Positions 25,264 through 34,362 of a stretch of 64,000 nucleotides of DNA are shown piece by piece (position 1 is the first letter of the stretch; each line of letters opens with the position of its first letter). Location: assembly GCA_012270975.1 (NCBI GenBank), contig JAAXHH010000141.1:812763-876762 (forward strand), read 5' to 3'. The notes under the pieces were generated by a model. The model saw only the letters and a list, made by a program, of their open reading frames with translations. It searched no databases and was not told where the DNA came from. The translations under genes were made by a program, and so were the position numbers. This DNA is from Candidatus Latescibacterota bacterium (lineage in GTDB: Bacteria > JAAXHH01).

Positions 25264-28068
25264 TCATGCTATGACGGCGTTCCTGCCGGTATTCCGCTTT
25301 TCCCGTGCCCGGAACCAGTAGGTCACGCCTTCGACCAGCGCGTCGGCATCGGGGAAGACTTCCGATCTCGCCGGAAGGGCCTGCAGAAACTCGTTACCGT
25401 ACGCCGTGCTTATCACGCGCTGGTCCAGTATCGCAACGACCCCGTAGTCCCGCGTCGACCGGATCAGCCGGCCGAAACCCTGCCTGAACCTGATGACCGC
25501 CTCCGGCACCTGGTATTCCAGAAAACTGTTGCGGCCGGCTTTTTCCAACCGCTCCACCCGGGCCTGTACCAGCGGCTCGGAAGGCACGGCGAAAGGCAGC
25601 TTGACCAGGACGACCATCTCGAGGGACTTGCCGGGCGCATCGACTCCTTCCCAGAAGCTGTCGGTGCCCAGCAGCACGGCGGCGTCGGTCCGCCTGAAAC
25701 GATCCAGCAGGGTGGTCCGCGGCCCCGACAGGCCCTGCGCCATGACGACTACGCCGTGCTCCACCAGGGGCGCTTCGATGTCCTGGAAGGTACGGTTCAA
25801 CTGCCTGTAGGAGGTAAACAGGACCAGCGTACTGCGCCTCGTGGAAACGACCAGGTCCAGGATAAGTCCGCTGATCGCTTCCTGAAAAGCGTCGGACCGG
25901 GGTGTTGGAAAGGCCGCGGGCACGCCGATCAGTACCTGGTCTTCATAGTCGAAGGGCGAACCGATACCCTGCACCCGCAGCCGCCCGTCCGGGACCCGGT
26001 CAAGTCCCAGTCTTTCCATATGGTAGTCGAACCGCTCGCCGACCGCCAGGGTCGCCGACGTCAGCACGGCGGTCCGCATCCGGCTGAAGAGATCGTCGTG
26101 CAGCCGGTCCGCCACCCGGAGCGGTGCGGCCGTCAGGACGCAGGACAGGGGATCGTTGCGGGTGGCTTCCACCCAGTAGACCCGCTCGTCATCCTCCGCT
26201 TCGGTGAGCAGAAACAGGCGCTCTTCCGTTTCCCGGCAGAAATCCATGACGGCCTGAATCGCGTTCATGCGGGCTTCGCGGTCTTCGATCCAGGAATCCG
26301 GGACGTACCCCAGCGTCTCGTGCAGAAGGCCAAGGGCTTCGTGCAGTCTCGCGCAGCTGCCGATGAGGTCCGGCGCCGATGACCTGAGGACCCCGGCATA
26401 GTCGTCTTCGGCCCGGTATCTGAGCTTCGTCGTCCGGTCCGCCCGGTCGGAGGATATGTCCTGCGCCGCTTCACCGGCGACCCGGAAGAAAGCCTCGATC
26501 CTTGTGTTCACCTCCATCAGCCGGTCAATGGCCATGCGGGCGCCGGAGGCCAGCGGGTTCTTCCATTCCTGGTTGTCCGCGGCCCGGTTCGCAAGCCGGT
26601 CCAGTCCGGCCAGCAATCCGGTACCGCCGAGTTCGGCGGAGTACAGCCTGCGCAGCACATTGCGCATGCGCCAACCCCCGACTTCCACGGTCAGGTGTTG
26701 CACGGCCGCCCTTTCCAGGTTGTGGGCTTCATCGACAATGAGATGGGTGTACCCGGACAGCACGGCGTGGTCGGCCTCCAGGTCGGACAACAGGAGCGCA
26801 TGATTGACGATGACGACATGGGACGACAGGGCGGCCGTCCTCACCCTGTTGACGAAGCACTCCGCCTTGAACGCGCACCGCGGACAGGCGCTTCCTTCCC
26901 CGTTGATTTTTTCCCACAATCCGCGGTTCGCCGCCGAGTTGAATCCCGCGTGTTCGGCAGGATCCCCCGTATTCGTTTCCCGCGCCCACACCACCAGGGG
27001 GAGCGCGGCCTCCCGCTCGTCCGGGGTCAGATGATCGCCGGGCCGGCGGGTGATCTGCCGCCAGCGATCCAGGCACAGGTAGTTCGGCCGGCCCTTGAGC
27101 AGGGTGGCGCTGAACGCCAGTCCCAGGTTTTCCAGCAGGAATGGCAGGTCCTTGTAAAACAGTTGCTCCTGCAGATTCCTCGTGTTGGTGGATACGATCA
27201 CGCGCTGTTCATTCCGCACGGCCCACAGCAGGGCCGGCGTCAGGTAGGAGAGCGATTTCCCCGTACCCGTACCCGCTTCGACCAGCAGTATGTCGCCATC
27301 GTTGAATGCCCTGGCGACACCGCGGACCATGGACGCCTGCTGGGGCCGTTGCTCATAACCCTCCATGCGGCTTTCAAAGAGCCCGCCGGTGTCGAACAGG
27401 CCGTCCAACTCGTCCAGGTCAAGCAGGTTCGGGTGACCGGCATCCTCGCCGGGGTCGCATGCCGCGTCCCCGATGGTATGCGAACCAAGCTCGAATGACG
27501 GGTTACGATGGTTTTGCCGGGCCGACGGTCCGGTTTCGGCGAATATCCGTTCCATACCGGTTCCGCCACCCTCCGACAGGCGGACCAGGGTCGACAACGT
27601 GTCCGGATCCAGGTCCGAGAGAATATCAAGAAGCGCCAGGCAGACCTGCGCCGTAGCGCGTCCCGCGCCGGCCGCGTCCTGACCGTGCGGTAACTCCGGG
27701 TCGAAGCGTTCTGCGACCGTATCCAGTCCGTAATCGCTCAGTCCGGGCAGCGGAACCCGGGCGAGACGGCGAACGTCCAGCACGAACGAGTCTATACCGG
27801 CCGCGATCTGCCAGAGCCGCCCGGCAAGGTCGTCGCGCGGACCATAGACGGCGAAAAAGACATCGGCCGCCTGTGAACGGGCCAGGTCCCGGATATCTTC
27901 CGTACTTAGGCCGGCTCGCGCTTCCAGGACCTCGCCCCGCAATACGGGCACTACGATAAACGACCCGGTATCCGAACTGTCATGCGTTTCGGGTTGGATC
28001 GTTAAAAAGGAGCGTAGATAGGACGAAGGGTCGGAGGCGTGATCGGAATTTGACGAGCGAAGGGACAT
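25264..28068 (-). CDS. dinG: DinG-type ATP-dependent DNA helicase with degenerate N-terminal exonuclease domain
   Basis: 934 residues. The helicase carries YEQRPQQASMV, Walker A EAGTGTGKS (K271) and the DEAH box VDEAHNL. A CPRC-x5-C group and an earlier Cys suit the XPD-like [4Fe-4S] domain, and LLGTDSFWEGVDAPGKSL and GFGRLIRS finish the second RecA lobe. Residues about 40-150 line up with the DnaQ-like 3'-5' exonuclease of Gram-positive DinG. However, the Asp-Glu-Thr-Thr motif and the His/Asp of motif III are gone. It probably unwinds forked or RNA-DNA hybrid structures. A promoter at 28123-28151 drives it. Confidence 0.9.
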   Translation of the reverse strand: MSLRSSNSDHASDPSSYLRSFLTIQPETHDSSDTGSFIVVPVLRGEVLEARAGLSTEDIRDLARSQAADVFFAVYGPRDDLAGRLWQIAAGIDSFVLDVRRLARVPLPGLSDYGLDTVAERFDPELPHGQDAAGAGRATAQVCLALLDILSDLDPDTLSTLVRLSEGGGTGMERIFAETGPSARQNHRNPSFELGSHTIGDAACDPGEDAGHPNLLDLDELDGLFDTGGLFESRMEGYEQRPQQASMVRGVARAFNDGDILLVEAGTGTGKSLSYLTPALLWAVRNEQRVIVSTNTRNLQEQLFYKDLPFLLENLGLAFSATLLKGRPNYLCLDRWRQITRRPGDHLTPDEREAALPLVVWARETNTGDPAEHAGFNSAANRGLWEKINGEGSACPRCAFKAECFVNRVRTAALSSHVVIVNHALLLSDLEADHAVLSGYTHLIVDEAHNLERAAVQHLTVEVGGWRMRNVLRRLYSAELGGTGLLAGLDRLANRAADNQEWKNPLASGARMAIDRLMEVNTRIEAFFRVAGEAAQDISSDRADRTTKLRYRAEDDYAGVLRSSAPDLIGSCARLHEALGLLHETLGYVPDSWIEDREARMNAIQAVMDFCRETEERLFLLTEAEDDERVYWVEATRNDPLSCVLTAAPLRVADRLHDDLFSRMRTAVLTSATLAVGERFDYHMERLGLDRVPDGRLRVQGIGSPFDYEDQVLIGVPAAFPTPRSDAFQEAISGLILDLVVSTRRSTLVLFTSYRQLNRTFQDIEAPLVEHGVVVMAQGLSGPRTTLLDRFRRTDAAVLLGTDSFWEGVDAPGKSLEMVVLVKLPFAVPSEPLVQARVERLEKAGRNSFLEYQVPEAVIRFRQGFGRLIRSTRDYGVVAILDQRVISTAYGNEFLQALPARSEVFPDADALVEGVTYWFRAREKRNTGRNAVIA

Positions 28069-28122
28069 GAAGCCACACGATTCACGGTAATGCCGGCATG
28101 CCGGATGGTTCTGCGTATCCAG

Positions 28123-28151
28123 AAGATAGGTACAGAAAGAGGTGTTGTCAA
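28123..28151 (-). promoter_or_regulatory. Promoter of the dinG-ubiA-ubiE-ubiX-nth operon
   Basis: On the minus strand a perfect TTGACA (28151-28146), a 17-nt spacer and TATCTT (28128-28123) sit about 55 nt before the dinG ATG. The -35 is within an inverted repeat GTTGT-N4-ACAAC, a possible operator. Confidence 0.6.
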
Positions 28152-28185
28152 AACAACGGTTCCGCCGCCGGACCGGATCGGAAAC

Positions 28186-29091
28186 CTATCCGCTTCGGTC
28201 TTCAGGCAGGACGACGAAACCGAAGGTATCCAGGGAGGCCGAACCGAAAACGCCGATTCCACCGTCCAGGTTGAAAACCGGACGTTCGAAGGTATCGCCC
28301 GCCAGGCTTCCGAATCCGAAGGCGTTCTGGCCGGACGCTTCCACGCTTCTGAGGAAATCGAACAGGTTCCGGTCGAGGGCGTATACTTCGACCCGGTGTT
28401 CTCCGGAGGAACCGATGGCGAACCAGGGCAGCAACAGCCGGCCGTCCCGCGCCTCCAGCGGGGGCGAACCGCCTTCGTCGTCCGGTTCCTCTTCCAGGAC
28501 GACGACCTGGTACGCCTCCACGTCGACGGGATCGAAACGGACCTCGATGAGTCCCTCCCTGTACACCACCTGGTTCCGGCGGGTAGATTCGGGCTCGAGC
28601 CGTCTTATAACGTCCATGGAGGTATCCTCGAGGATGGCGATCTCATCGATTACGATACGGTCCGGCGTTACCGTGACGCCTCGGACCTCCTGGCCCAGGG
28701 CGCGGACACGGAGTCGGTATTCCGTTTTGGGCCGCACCACCGGCGCGCCCGGCGGCGGAAGATACCGTCCCAGGTGGCCTACGCTTTCGTACCTGTACTC
28801 CGAAAGTCCCTGTATGACGGTGACTTCTGCATCGTTCACCGCGGCGGCCTCTTCGACGAAGGCGATATTTGCGGCGCGGGTGCGGGTGACAAGTATCGCC
28901 GGCAGGGGACGGTCGACGTAGAGTACGGCGTCCACGACGACGGTTTCCCGCTCCGCCGGTCCGAAGAGGGACGCCGGATCCCGATCTCCGGAACAACCCG
29001 GAAGGACGGCAAGGCAGGCCAGTACCACGACCGCTGAAACGGGCGGGATGATGCGGGCAGGCCAGGTCTTGTTTTTCAACTCGTCGCTCAT
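28186..29091 (-). CDS. DUF4249-like outer-membrane-associated lipoprotein
   Basis: 301 residues. The signal peptide ends in lipobox VLPGC (Cys33). The remainder is beta-rich: ETVVVDAVLYVDRPLPAILVTRT, then VNDAEVTVIQG and TEYRLRVRALG, as in DUF4249 proteins. Those are encoded next to TonB-dependent receptors in Bacteroidota. The start is 2 nt from the receptor stop, so the two form a receptor-lipoprotein pair of the SusC/SusD style, with the lipoprotein presumably capturing or guiding substrate. The ligand is unknown. Confidence 0.72.
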   Translation of the reverse strand: MSDELKNKTWPARIIPPVSAVVVLACLAVLPGCSGDRDPASLFGPAERETVVVDAVLYVDRPLPAILVTRTRAANIAFVEEAAAVNDAEVTVIQGLSEYRYESVGHLGRYLPPPGAPVVRPKTEYRLRVRALGQEVRGVTVTPDRIVIDEIAILEDTSMDVIRRLEPESTRRNQVVYREGLIEVRFDPVDVEAYQVVVLEEEPDDEGGSPPLEARDGRLLLPWFAIGSSGEHRVEVYALDRNLFDFLRSVEASGQNAFGFGSLAGDTFERPVFNLDGGIGVFGSASLDTFGFVVLPEDRSG

Positions 29092-29093
29092 AA

Positions 29094-31325
29094 TCAGAAC
29101 TCGTAATTCAGACCGACCGTGGGTACGATGGGCAGCATCTTCACCACTTCGGCGGTGGTGATCCTGTCATCCTCCGTGTCATACTGTACAAACCATTCGT
29201 TCCGGTGATTATAGGCGTTGAACACCTGCAGATACCACTGCAGGTTACTGCCGAAAAGGCGAAAATCCCGCTTGACGCTCAGGTCCATTCGGTGGTATGG
29301 GAGCAGGCGCGCGGTATTGCGGCCCGTGGGCAGGAAATAGTCCTCCCGCGGGCCGGTTCGCGCCGACTCCCTCAGTTCGTAGCGGGCTGAGGCCGGCGTG
29401 AAGGCCTGCCCGGTAGCGAAGATTACATTACAGCCGAATGACCAGCGGCCTGTCCGGTAGTTCGCCGAAACGACGAGATCGTGGCGGCGGTCGTACTTCG
29501 GAGGATACCATGCGCCCTGGTTCAGTTCCGGGAATCGCCGGCGCGTCCACCCGAGCGTGTACCCGATCCAGCCGGTCAAGCCGCCCGACAGGCGCTCCAC
29601 AAACGCCTCGACACCCGCGGCATAGCCCCGCCCCCCGGTGATGAACACGTCCTCCGACCGGGTTTCGTCACCGCCGACAGCCCGTGTATTGTCGACGACG
29701 ACCAGGTTGGCCAGCCGCTGGTAGTAGGACTCGAGCGAGAACCGATAGTCCGGCGAAGGATCCCAACTCGCACCCAGGACATAATGCCAGGCCTGTCCCG
29801 GGGTCACGCTGCCGTCGAGAGGCACCCAGAAATCTCCGCCGCTGAAGCCCTCTGTCGTTATCAGCTGCAGGTACTGGTGGTACCGTCCGCCGCCGGCCTT
29901 CAGTCGCAGTCCGCCGGTCAGCCTGTGGCTCAAGGAGATACGGGGTTCCAGGTCGATTTTCTCACGTTCGCTGTAATAGTTGGCGCGCAGACCCAGGCGT
30001 ATGGAAGTCGAAGACCGTGCCTGCCACTGGTCCTGGACATACATGGAAATCACGTAGGGGTTCAGCCTGAGGTCGAGCTGATCATCCTGGTTGAAGCTTC
30101 TCTTGAATCTGAACCGGTACAGCGTTCCGCGGAAACCGCCCTTTATGGCGTGCCCGCCATCGGCGACGTAGTCGAGGTCGCCCTTGACGCTGAGGTCTCG
30201 AATGCTGTTCCTGAACAGAATCTCCGTTCCGTCGAAGTTCGCCGAAAGCCGGCTTGCATAGTCGCTGCCCGAAACAATGAAATTGCCGAAGAGCGTCGGG
30301 GAGAACAGGTGCGTCCACTTGCCAGTCACGGCCGAGTTCCCCCAGCGAACATTGAACAGGTTGTCCTCGCTGGTTTCGAGATTCAGGTCATCCCGGCCGA
30401 AGTATCCGCTCAGGACCAGATTGTCGGAATAGGACAGATTCTGGTTGATTTTCGCGTTCATATCGTAGAAATAGTATCCGGGGATATCCTCCACGCGAGT
30501 CCGGATGTAGGCCAGGACCGGTTCCAGGTACGTCCGCCTTCCCGATACCATGAAGGATCCGCTCCCGAGGGGGCCTTCTATCATGGTGCGCGCCGAGATG
30601 AGGCTGACGCCGCCCGAACCGCCGAGGTCGTTGCGGTTTCCGTCGCGGTTCGTCACGTCGAGCACCGCGCCGAGGGCGCCACCGTAATGGGCGGGATAGG
30701 CGCTCTTATGCAGGCGCATGTCCTTGATGGCTTCCGGGTTGAAAATGGAAAAGAAGCCGAAGGCGTGGGAGGGGTTGTAGAGCGGGATCTGGTCGAGTAG
30801 AATCTGGGTCTGGTCGGGGCCTCCGCCCCGTACGTACAGACCGCTGCTGATGTCCGAGGATGCCTGGATGCCGGGGAGCAGTTGCAGGCTGCGTAAAAGA
30901 TCGGTTTCGCCGATGGCGGGGAGTTCCTTCAGCACCGCGGCCTGGAGAGCGACGAAACCGGGTTGCGCAAGCCGCTCGTCTCTGTTTCGATCCGCCTCGA
31001 CTACAGCCGCCTCGCCGATCAGGACGGTAGGTACGAGTTCCACGTCCCTTCGAAGATACGCCTCGGCTCCCAGGCTCAGGGTATCCCGGTAGGTCTCGTA
31101 TCCGACGTAGGACACGACGAGCACGTAGGTCCCCGCCGGTATCCCGGTAACCGCGTAGTAGCCGTTTTCGTTGCTCAATGCGCCGAGCGAAGTGCCACTC
31201 AGATACACATTGGCGGAAAGCAGGAATTCGCCGCTGGAACGATCCGTAATGAATCCGCTTATCGTGGCGGCCTGCGCCGAGGCGGGAATCAACAGCAGGG
31301 AAAACAGTACGGCGCTAAACTTCAT
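29094..31325 (-). CDS. TonB-dependent receptor with carboxypeptidase-like regulatory domain
   Basis: 743 residues from the ATG at 31325 (signal MKFSAVLFSLLLIPASAQA). Residues about 20-105 form the CarboxypepD-regulatory beta-sandwich (ATISGFITDRSSGEFL, VLVVSYVGYETYRD). The plug follows, with LLRSLQLLPGIQ and GLYVRGGGPDQTQILLD. The 22-stranded barrel fills the rest and ends with VPTVGLNYEF, a correct aromatic C-terminus. It imports a ligand that cannot be named, and pairs with the downstream DUF4249-like lipoprotein. It is smaller than typical SusC proteins. Confidence 0.9.
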   Translation of the reverse strand: MKFSAVLFSLLLIPASAQAATISGFITDRSSGEFLLSANVYLSGTSLGALSNENGYYAVTGIPAGTYVLVVSYVGYETYRDTLSLGAEAYLRRDVELVPTVLIGEAAVVEADRNRDERLAQPGFVALQAAVLKELPAIGETDLLRSLQLLPGIQASSDISSGLYVRGGGPDQTQILLDQIPLYNPSHAFGFFSIFNPEAIKDMRLHKSAYPAHYGGALGAVLDVTNRDGNRNDLGGSGGVSLISARTMIEGPLGSGSFMVSGRRTYLEPVLAYIRTRVEDIPGYYFYDMNAKINQNLSYSDNLVLSGYFGRDDLNLETSEDNLFNVRWGNSAVTGKWTHLFSPTLFGNFIVSGSDYASRLSANFDGTEILFRNSIRDLSVKGDLDYVADGGHAIKGGFRGTLYRFRFKRSFNQDDQLDLRLNPYVISMYVQDQWQARSSTSIRLGLRANYYSEREKIDLEPRISLSHRLTGGLRLKAGGGRYHQYLQLITTEGFSGGDFWVPLDGSVTPGQAWHYVLGASWDPSPDYRFSLESYYQRLANLVVVDNTRAVGGDETRSEDVFITGGRGYAAGVEAFVERLSGGLTGWIGYTLGWTRRRFPELNQGAWYPPKYDRRHDLVVSANYRTGRWSFGCNVIFATGQAFTPASARYELRESARTGPREDYFLPTGRNTARLLPYHRMDLSVKRDFRLFGSNLQWYLQVFNAYNHRNEWFVQYDTEDDRITTAEVVKMLPIVPTVGLNYEF

Positions 31326-31386
31326 AATTACCGGCGGGAACTGCACTGGGCCGTAAATTCAGACACCCCATGTAAGGGCGCCAGAC

Positions 31387-32310
31387 ATGACGCGAGACAC
31401 GTTCCAAAGAAACCTAAGCCATCTTCGCCTCGAAGTCAACGAAGGGAAGGGCTTCGAAGTCCACTCGGGCCACCGGTTGCTGGCACGGTACAACACCGCG
31501 ACCGGCCAATTGCCGAGGGAAGAGTCGCCCAAGCCCTGTTTTCATCCTGTCTTTACCCCTTCAGGTGGTCTGATTACAGAGTATCGTCCCGAAGACCACA
31601 CCTGGCACACGGGGCTGTATTTCGGCTGGGTGCACGTAAACGACACGAATTTCTGGGGAGGTTCCTGGTACCTGCCCGACGAGGGAAAGTACGTGCCGGT
31701 TCCGGACAGCCACGGCGTGCAGCGCCACGATGAGTTCACCGCAGTTTCGAATCCCGAGAACGGCGTCGCCATTACAGAAAGACTCACCTGGCTGGACCGC
31801 GGCGACCATCCGGTCATCAGGGAGGTACGTCGATTCGACTTCCTTGAGACGGCCACCGCCGGGAGCTGCCTCTGGCTCGTCGATTCGGTGATGACGCCCA
31901 TCGCGGGAGCGATCACTTTCGGGGCCTCGCGGGCGGCGCGTTACAGCGGAATGGTCCTGCGGATGGGGCCGCCGTTCGCCGATGCGTTTCATACGAGCAG
32001 CAGCGGGCGCCGCGGTCACGAAGCCATCATGAGTAAGCGGGACCGCTGGGTCGGAGCGGCGGGCGCACACGGAGGCATGGTCGTCATGATGGACCATCCG
32101 CGCAACCTTCGCCATCCGGTACCGTGGTTCACCCGCCGCAACCTCCTCGGCACGGGGCCGCTCATGGAGGAAGACCTGTATCTCGGCGCTACGGACAGTC
32201 TTCACCTCCGGTACGGATTCCTGGTCCTCGACGATGTGCTCGATCAAAGAGAAATCGAAGACCTCTACCGGACCTACCTGGCGGAGTCGGACGAGCGTTC
32301 TCCATCGTAA
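31387..32310 (+). CDS. DUF6807 (PmoA-like) family protein
   Basis: 307 residues without a signal peptide. The conserved block KPCFHPVFTPSGGLITEYRP followed by DHTWHTGLYFGWVHV and NFWGG is the hallmark of the DUF6807/PmoA family, common in carbohydrate clusters of Planctomycetes, Bacteroidota and relatives. The name PmoA came from methane monooxygenase annotation but does not describe its function. The fold is probably a galactose-mutarotase-like beta sandwich. Its neighbours are a TonB receptor, read in the opposite direction, and a regulatory protein, so context does not define a substrate. Confidence 0.8.
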   Translation: MTRDTFQRNLSHLRLEVNEGKGFEVHSGHRLLARYNTATGQLPREESPKPCFHPVFTPSGGLITEYRPEDHTWHTGLYFGWVHVNDTNFWGGSWYLPDEGKYVPVPDSHGVQRHDEFTAVSNPENGVAITERLTWLDRGDHPVIREVRRFDFLETATAGSCLWLVDSVMTPIAGAITFGASRAARYSGMVLRMGPPFADAFHTSSSGRRGHEAIMSKRDRWVGAAGAHGGMVVMMDHPRNLRHPVPWFTRRNLLGTGPLMEEDLYLGATDSLHLRYGFLVLDDVLDQREIEDLYRTYLAESDERSPS

Positions 32311-32594
32311 CGCCTCGGCACGCGTAGTCGCGCGGAAAAGGCGATGCGCGCACAACCGGTTCGTTCTTGCTTGACATACGGCCGCAGCCAACCGCATTTT
32401 GGGTAACACGTCAAATACGGCGCACAGCCCGCTTTTGCTGTTGTTCGCCTTGATTCTGATCTTTCCGGCAACTTTGCAGGCCGTCTTCGTCTCCCGGCGG
32501 AAACCGATCCGCGGGAAGGGGTTTTCGGCGGTGATAGCGGCCTTGTCTTACCCTGACCGGAACGGACCACCCGGGCCATGCTGACCGGAGCATC

Positions 32595-33560
32595 ATGAAC
32601 AGAGAAACGCTGGTAAACGAAGTGGCATCCAGAACGCAGGTGTCCAGGCGCAGAGTCTCGGCCGTGCTGAACGAGTTCCTTTCCGAGGTCACCGAAGCCC
32701 TGTCCCGGGACGAGCGGGTGATGCTGCACCAATTCGGTTCGTTCAACGTGCGGGCCAGGAAGGCACGAATGGCCCGCGATCTGAATGCCAACGTGGGAAT
32801 GCCCCTGAGTGGCCGCCACCTACCTCAGTTTATTCCCTTCGACACGCTGAAGGACACGGTTGCGCAACAATCGCCGGGTTCCGAAGGTCATGCTCCGGAG
32901 GAGCCGGCCGGCCAGGTGGACCGGCCTGTCGATGAAACGCGACGAGACCTCTCCGCCATGCTGGCCAGGGCGGAAGTCCTCGCTGAAAAAGGCAAATTCG
33001 AACAGGCGATTCAGCAGTACAACCGCATACTCGAAAAGCACCCGGGGCACACTACCGCGATGGGCAGCCTGGGCAGGATGTTCTATTGTACCGGAAACCA
33101 GAAAACCGCTCTGCAGCAATACAACCGTGCGCTGAAGAACGATCCCAGCCATGTCGACACGCTGGTCGACCGGGCGGTGCTGTTCACCGAGACGGGACAG
33201 TACGAGGAGGCCAGGGCGGACCTGCTTCGCGCCCTGGAATACGAACCGGCGCCTTTCCAGGCCAGCTACCAGCTCGGCGTCCTCTACATCACCATCGGAT
33301 CCTACGATGATGCGATCAGGATGCTGACGCGCGCGCTGGAGACGGACCGGACGAAGCCCGAGGTACACCTTCAGCTCGGAAAGGCGTACTGCCACGTCGA
33401 AAGACACGCGGAAGCGATCGAGCATTTCGAAACCGTACTTCGTCATGAACCGGACAATGGCCAGGCGTACCGGTATCTAGGTATGATCTACGACAAAGAC
33501 AGGCAGGTCGACAAGGCGCTCGAAATGTATCGAAAATCCAACGAAATCAGCCTGGCGTAG
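32595..33560 (+). CDS. HU/IHF-family DNA-binding domain fused to TPR repeats
   Basis: 321 residues. Residues 1-90 are a complete HU/IHF fold: MNRETLVNEVASRTQVSRRRV, then MLHQFGSFNVRARKARMARD for the beta arm and FDTLKDTV for the closing helix. A Pro/Glu/Gly linker (91-118) leads to about six TPR units (119-321) with the 34-residue spacing visible, such as KFEQAIQQYNRILEKHPGHTT and QYEEARADLLRALEYEPA. The protein should bind and bend DNA while offering a protein-binding scaffold. The start has GGAG four nt upstream. A TTGACA at 32371 lies in the 284-nt upstream gap but has only a weak -10. The architecture is unusual. Confidence 0.82.
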   Translation: MNRETLVNEVASRTQVSRRRVSAVLNEFLSEVTEALSRDERVMLHQFGSFNVRARKARMARDLNANVGMPLSGRHLPQFIPFDTLKDTVAQQSPGSEGHAPEEPAGQVDRPVDETRRDLSAMLARAEVLAEKGKFEQAIQQYNRILEKHPGHTTAMGSLGRMFYCTGNQKTALQQYNRALKNDPSHVDTLVDRAVLFTETGQYEEARADLLRALEYEPAPFQASYQLGVLYITIGSYDDAIRMLTRALETDRTKPEVHLQLGKAYCHVERHAEAIEHFETVLRHEPDNGQAYRYLGMIYDKDRQVDKALEMYRKSNEISLA

Positions 33561-33681
33561 TCATTGAAATGGTTTTCAGTTTGTTTCTCCGCCTATTATT
33601 GTTGAAGATATTAAGAAATAAAGATGTATACGGGTTTAACTTCAGGGTTTTGCGGAAAGGATCAGGAGGGTCTGTAACCGG

Positions 33682-34353
33682 ATGAACACCGTGAACCAAG
33701 TGCATTCGGTAGAGGAACGGAAAACAGCCGCCGCGCACGGCGCCGGCGAAGACCGGCGCGAGGAAGAACGCGGGTTGATGGAACGGGCCAAGGCGGGAGA
33801 CGGCCCGGCCTTCGACGAAATGACGAGGCGTTACAGCGAGAAAGCGTATTCCGTGGCGTACCAGATGCTCGCGAGCCACGACGACGCGCGCGACCTCGTT
33901 CAGGACGCGTTCTTCGAAGTGTTTCGAACGCTGGAACGGTTCAATACGCAGTACAGGTTTTCGACCTGGCTCTACCGCATACTGATCAACAAGTGCATCA
34001 ACTATCGCAAGCGGGAAGCCCGTCGCCGCATGTTCTCCTTTTCGGATTACGGCACGCGGAACGGCAGCGCCGGACAGCAGTTTCTGGTCGCTAATCTGGC
34101 GTCTTCAGAGAAGACCCCGCACGAAGTGCTCGAGAACGACGAATTGCGGCGGTCCATTATGGCCGCGCTGGATACCCTGTCGGAGCGGCACAGGACCGTA
34201 GTCGTTCTGTTCGATCTGGAGGGCCTCTCGCACAAGGAGATCGCGGAAATCCTCCAGTGTCCCGAAGGCACGGTGATGTCCCGGCTGCATCACGGACGGC
34301 TCAAGTTGAAGCGCCTGCTGTCCAAACGACTGACCGGATACCTGGATCTTTAG
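33682..34353 (+). CDS. ECF RNA polymerase sigma factor
   Basis: 223 residues of the sigma-70 ECF type. Region 2 runs from about residue 33 (AFDEMTRRYSEKAYSVAYQM, DARDLVQDAFFEVFRTL, RFSTWLYRILINKC) and region 4 from about 155 (LDTLSERHRTVVVLFDLEGL, SHKEIAEILQCPEGTVMSRL). AGGAGG lies 12 nt before the ATG, a long spacing. It is followed 9 nt later by its anti-sigma factor and then the RseB-like gene, so it is a SigE/RpoE-like envelope-stress factor. The 120 nt upstream are AT-rich and contain TTGAAG and TGTATA at a 17-nt spacing, a possible basal promoter. Confidence 0.9.
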   Translation: MNTVNQVHSVEERKTAAAHGAGEDRREEERGLMERAKAGDGPAFDEMTRRYSEKAYSVAYQMLASHDDARDLVQDAFFEVFRTLERFNTQYRFSTWLYRILINKCINYRKREARRRMFSFSDYGTRNGSAGQQFLVANLASSEKTPHEVLENDELRRSIMAALDTLSERHRTVVVLFDLEGLSHKEIAEILQCPEGTVMSRLHHGRLKLKRLLSKRLTGYLDL

Positions 34354-34362
34354 GAACAGGCC

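Noticed and set aside
32399-32584. 61-residue frame with a hydrophobic stretch before the HU-TPR gene
   Set aside because: It begins with TTG, has no ribosome site and lacks sequence features beyond the hydrophobic run; a peptide gene cannot be supported.
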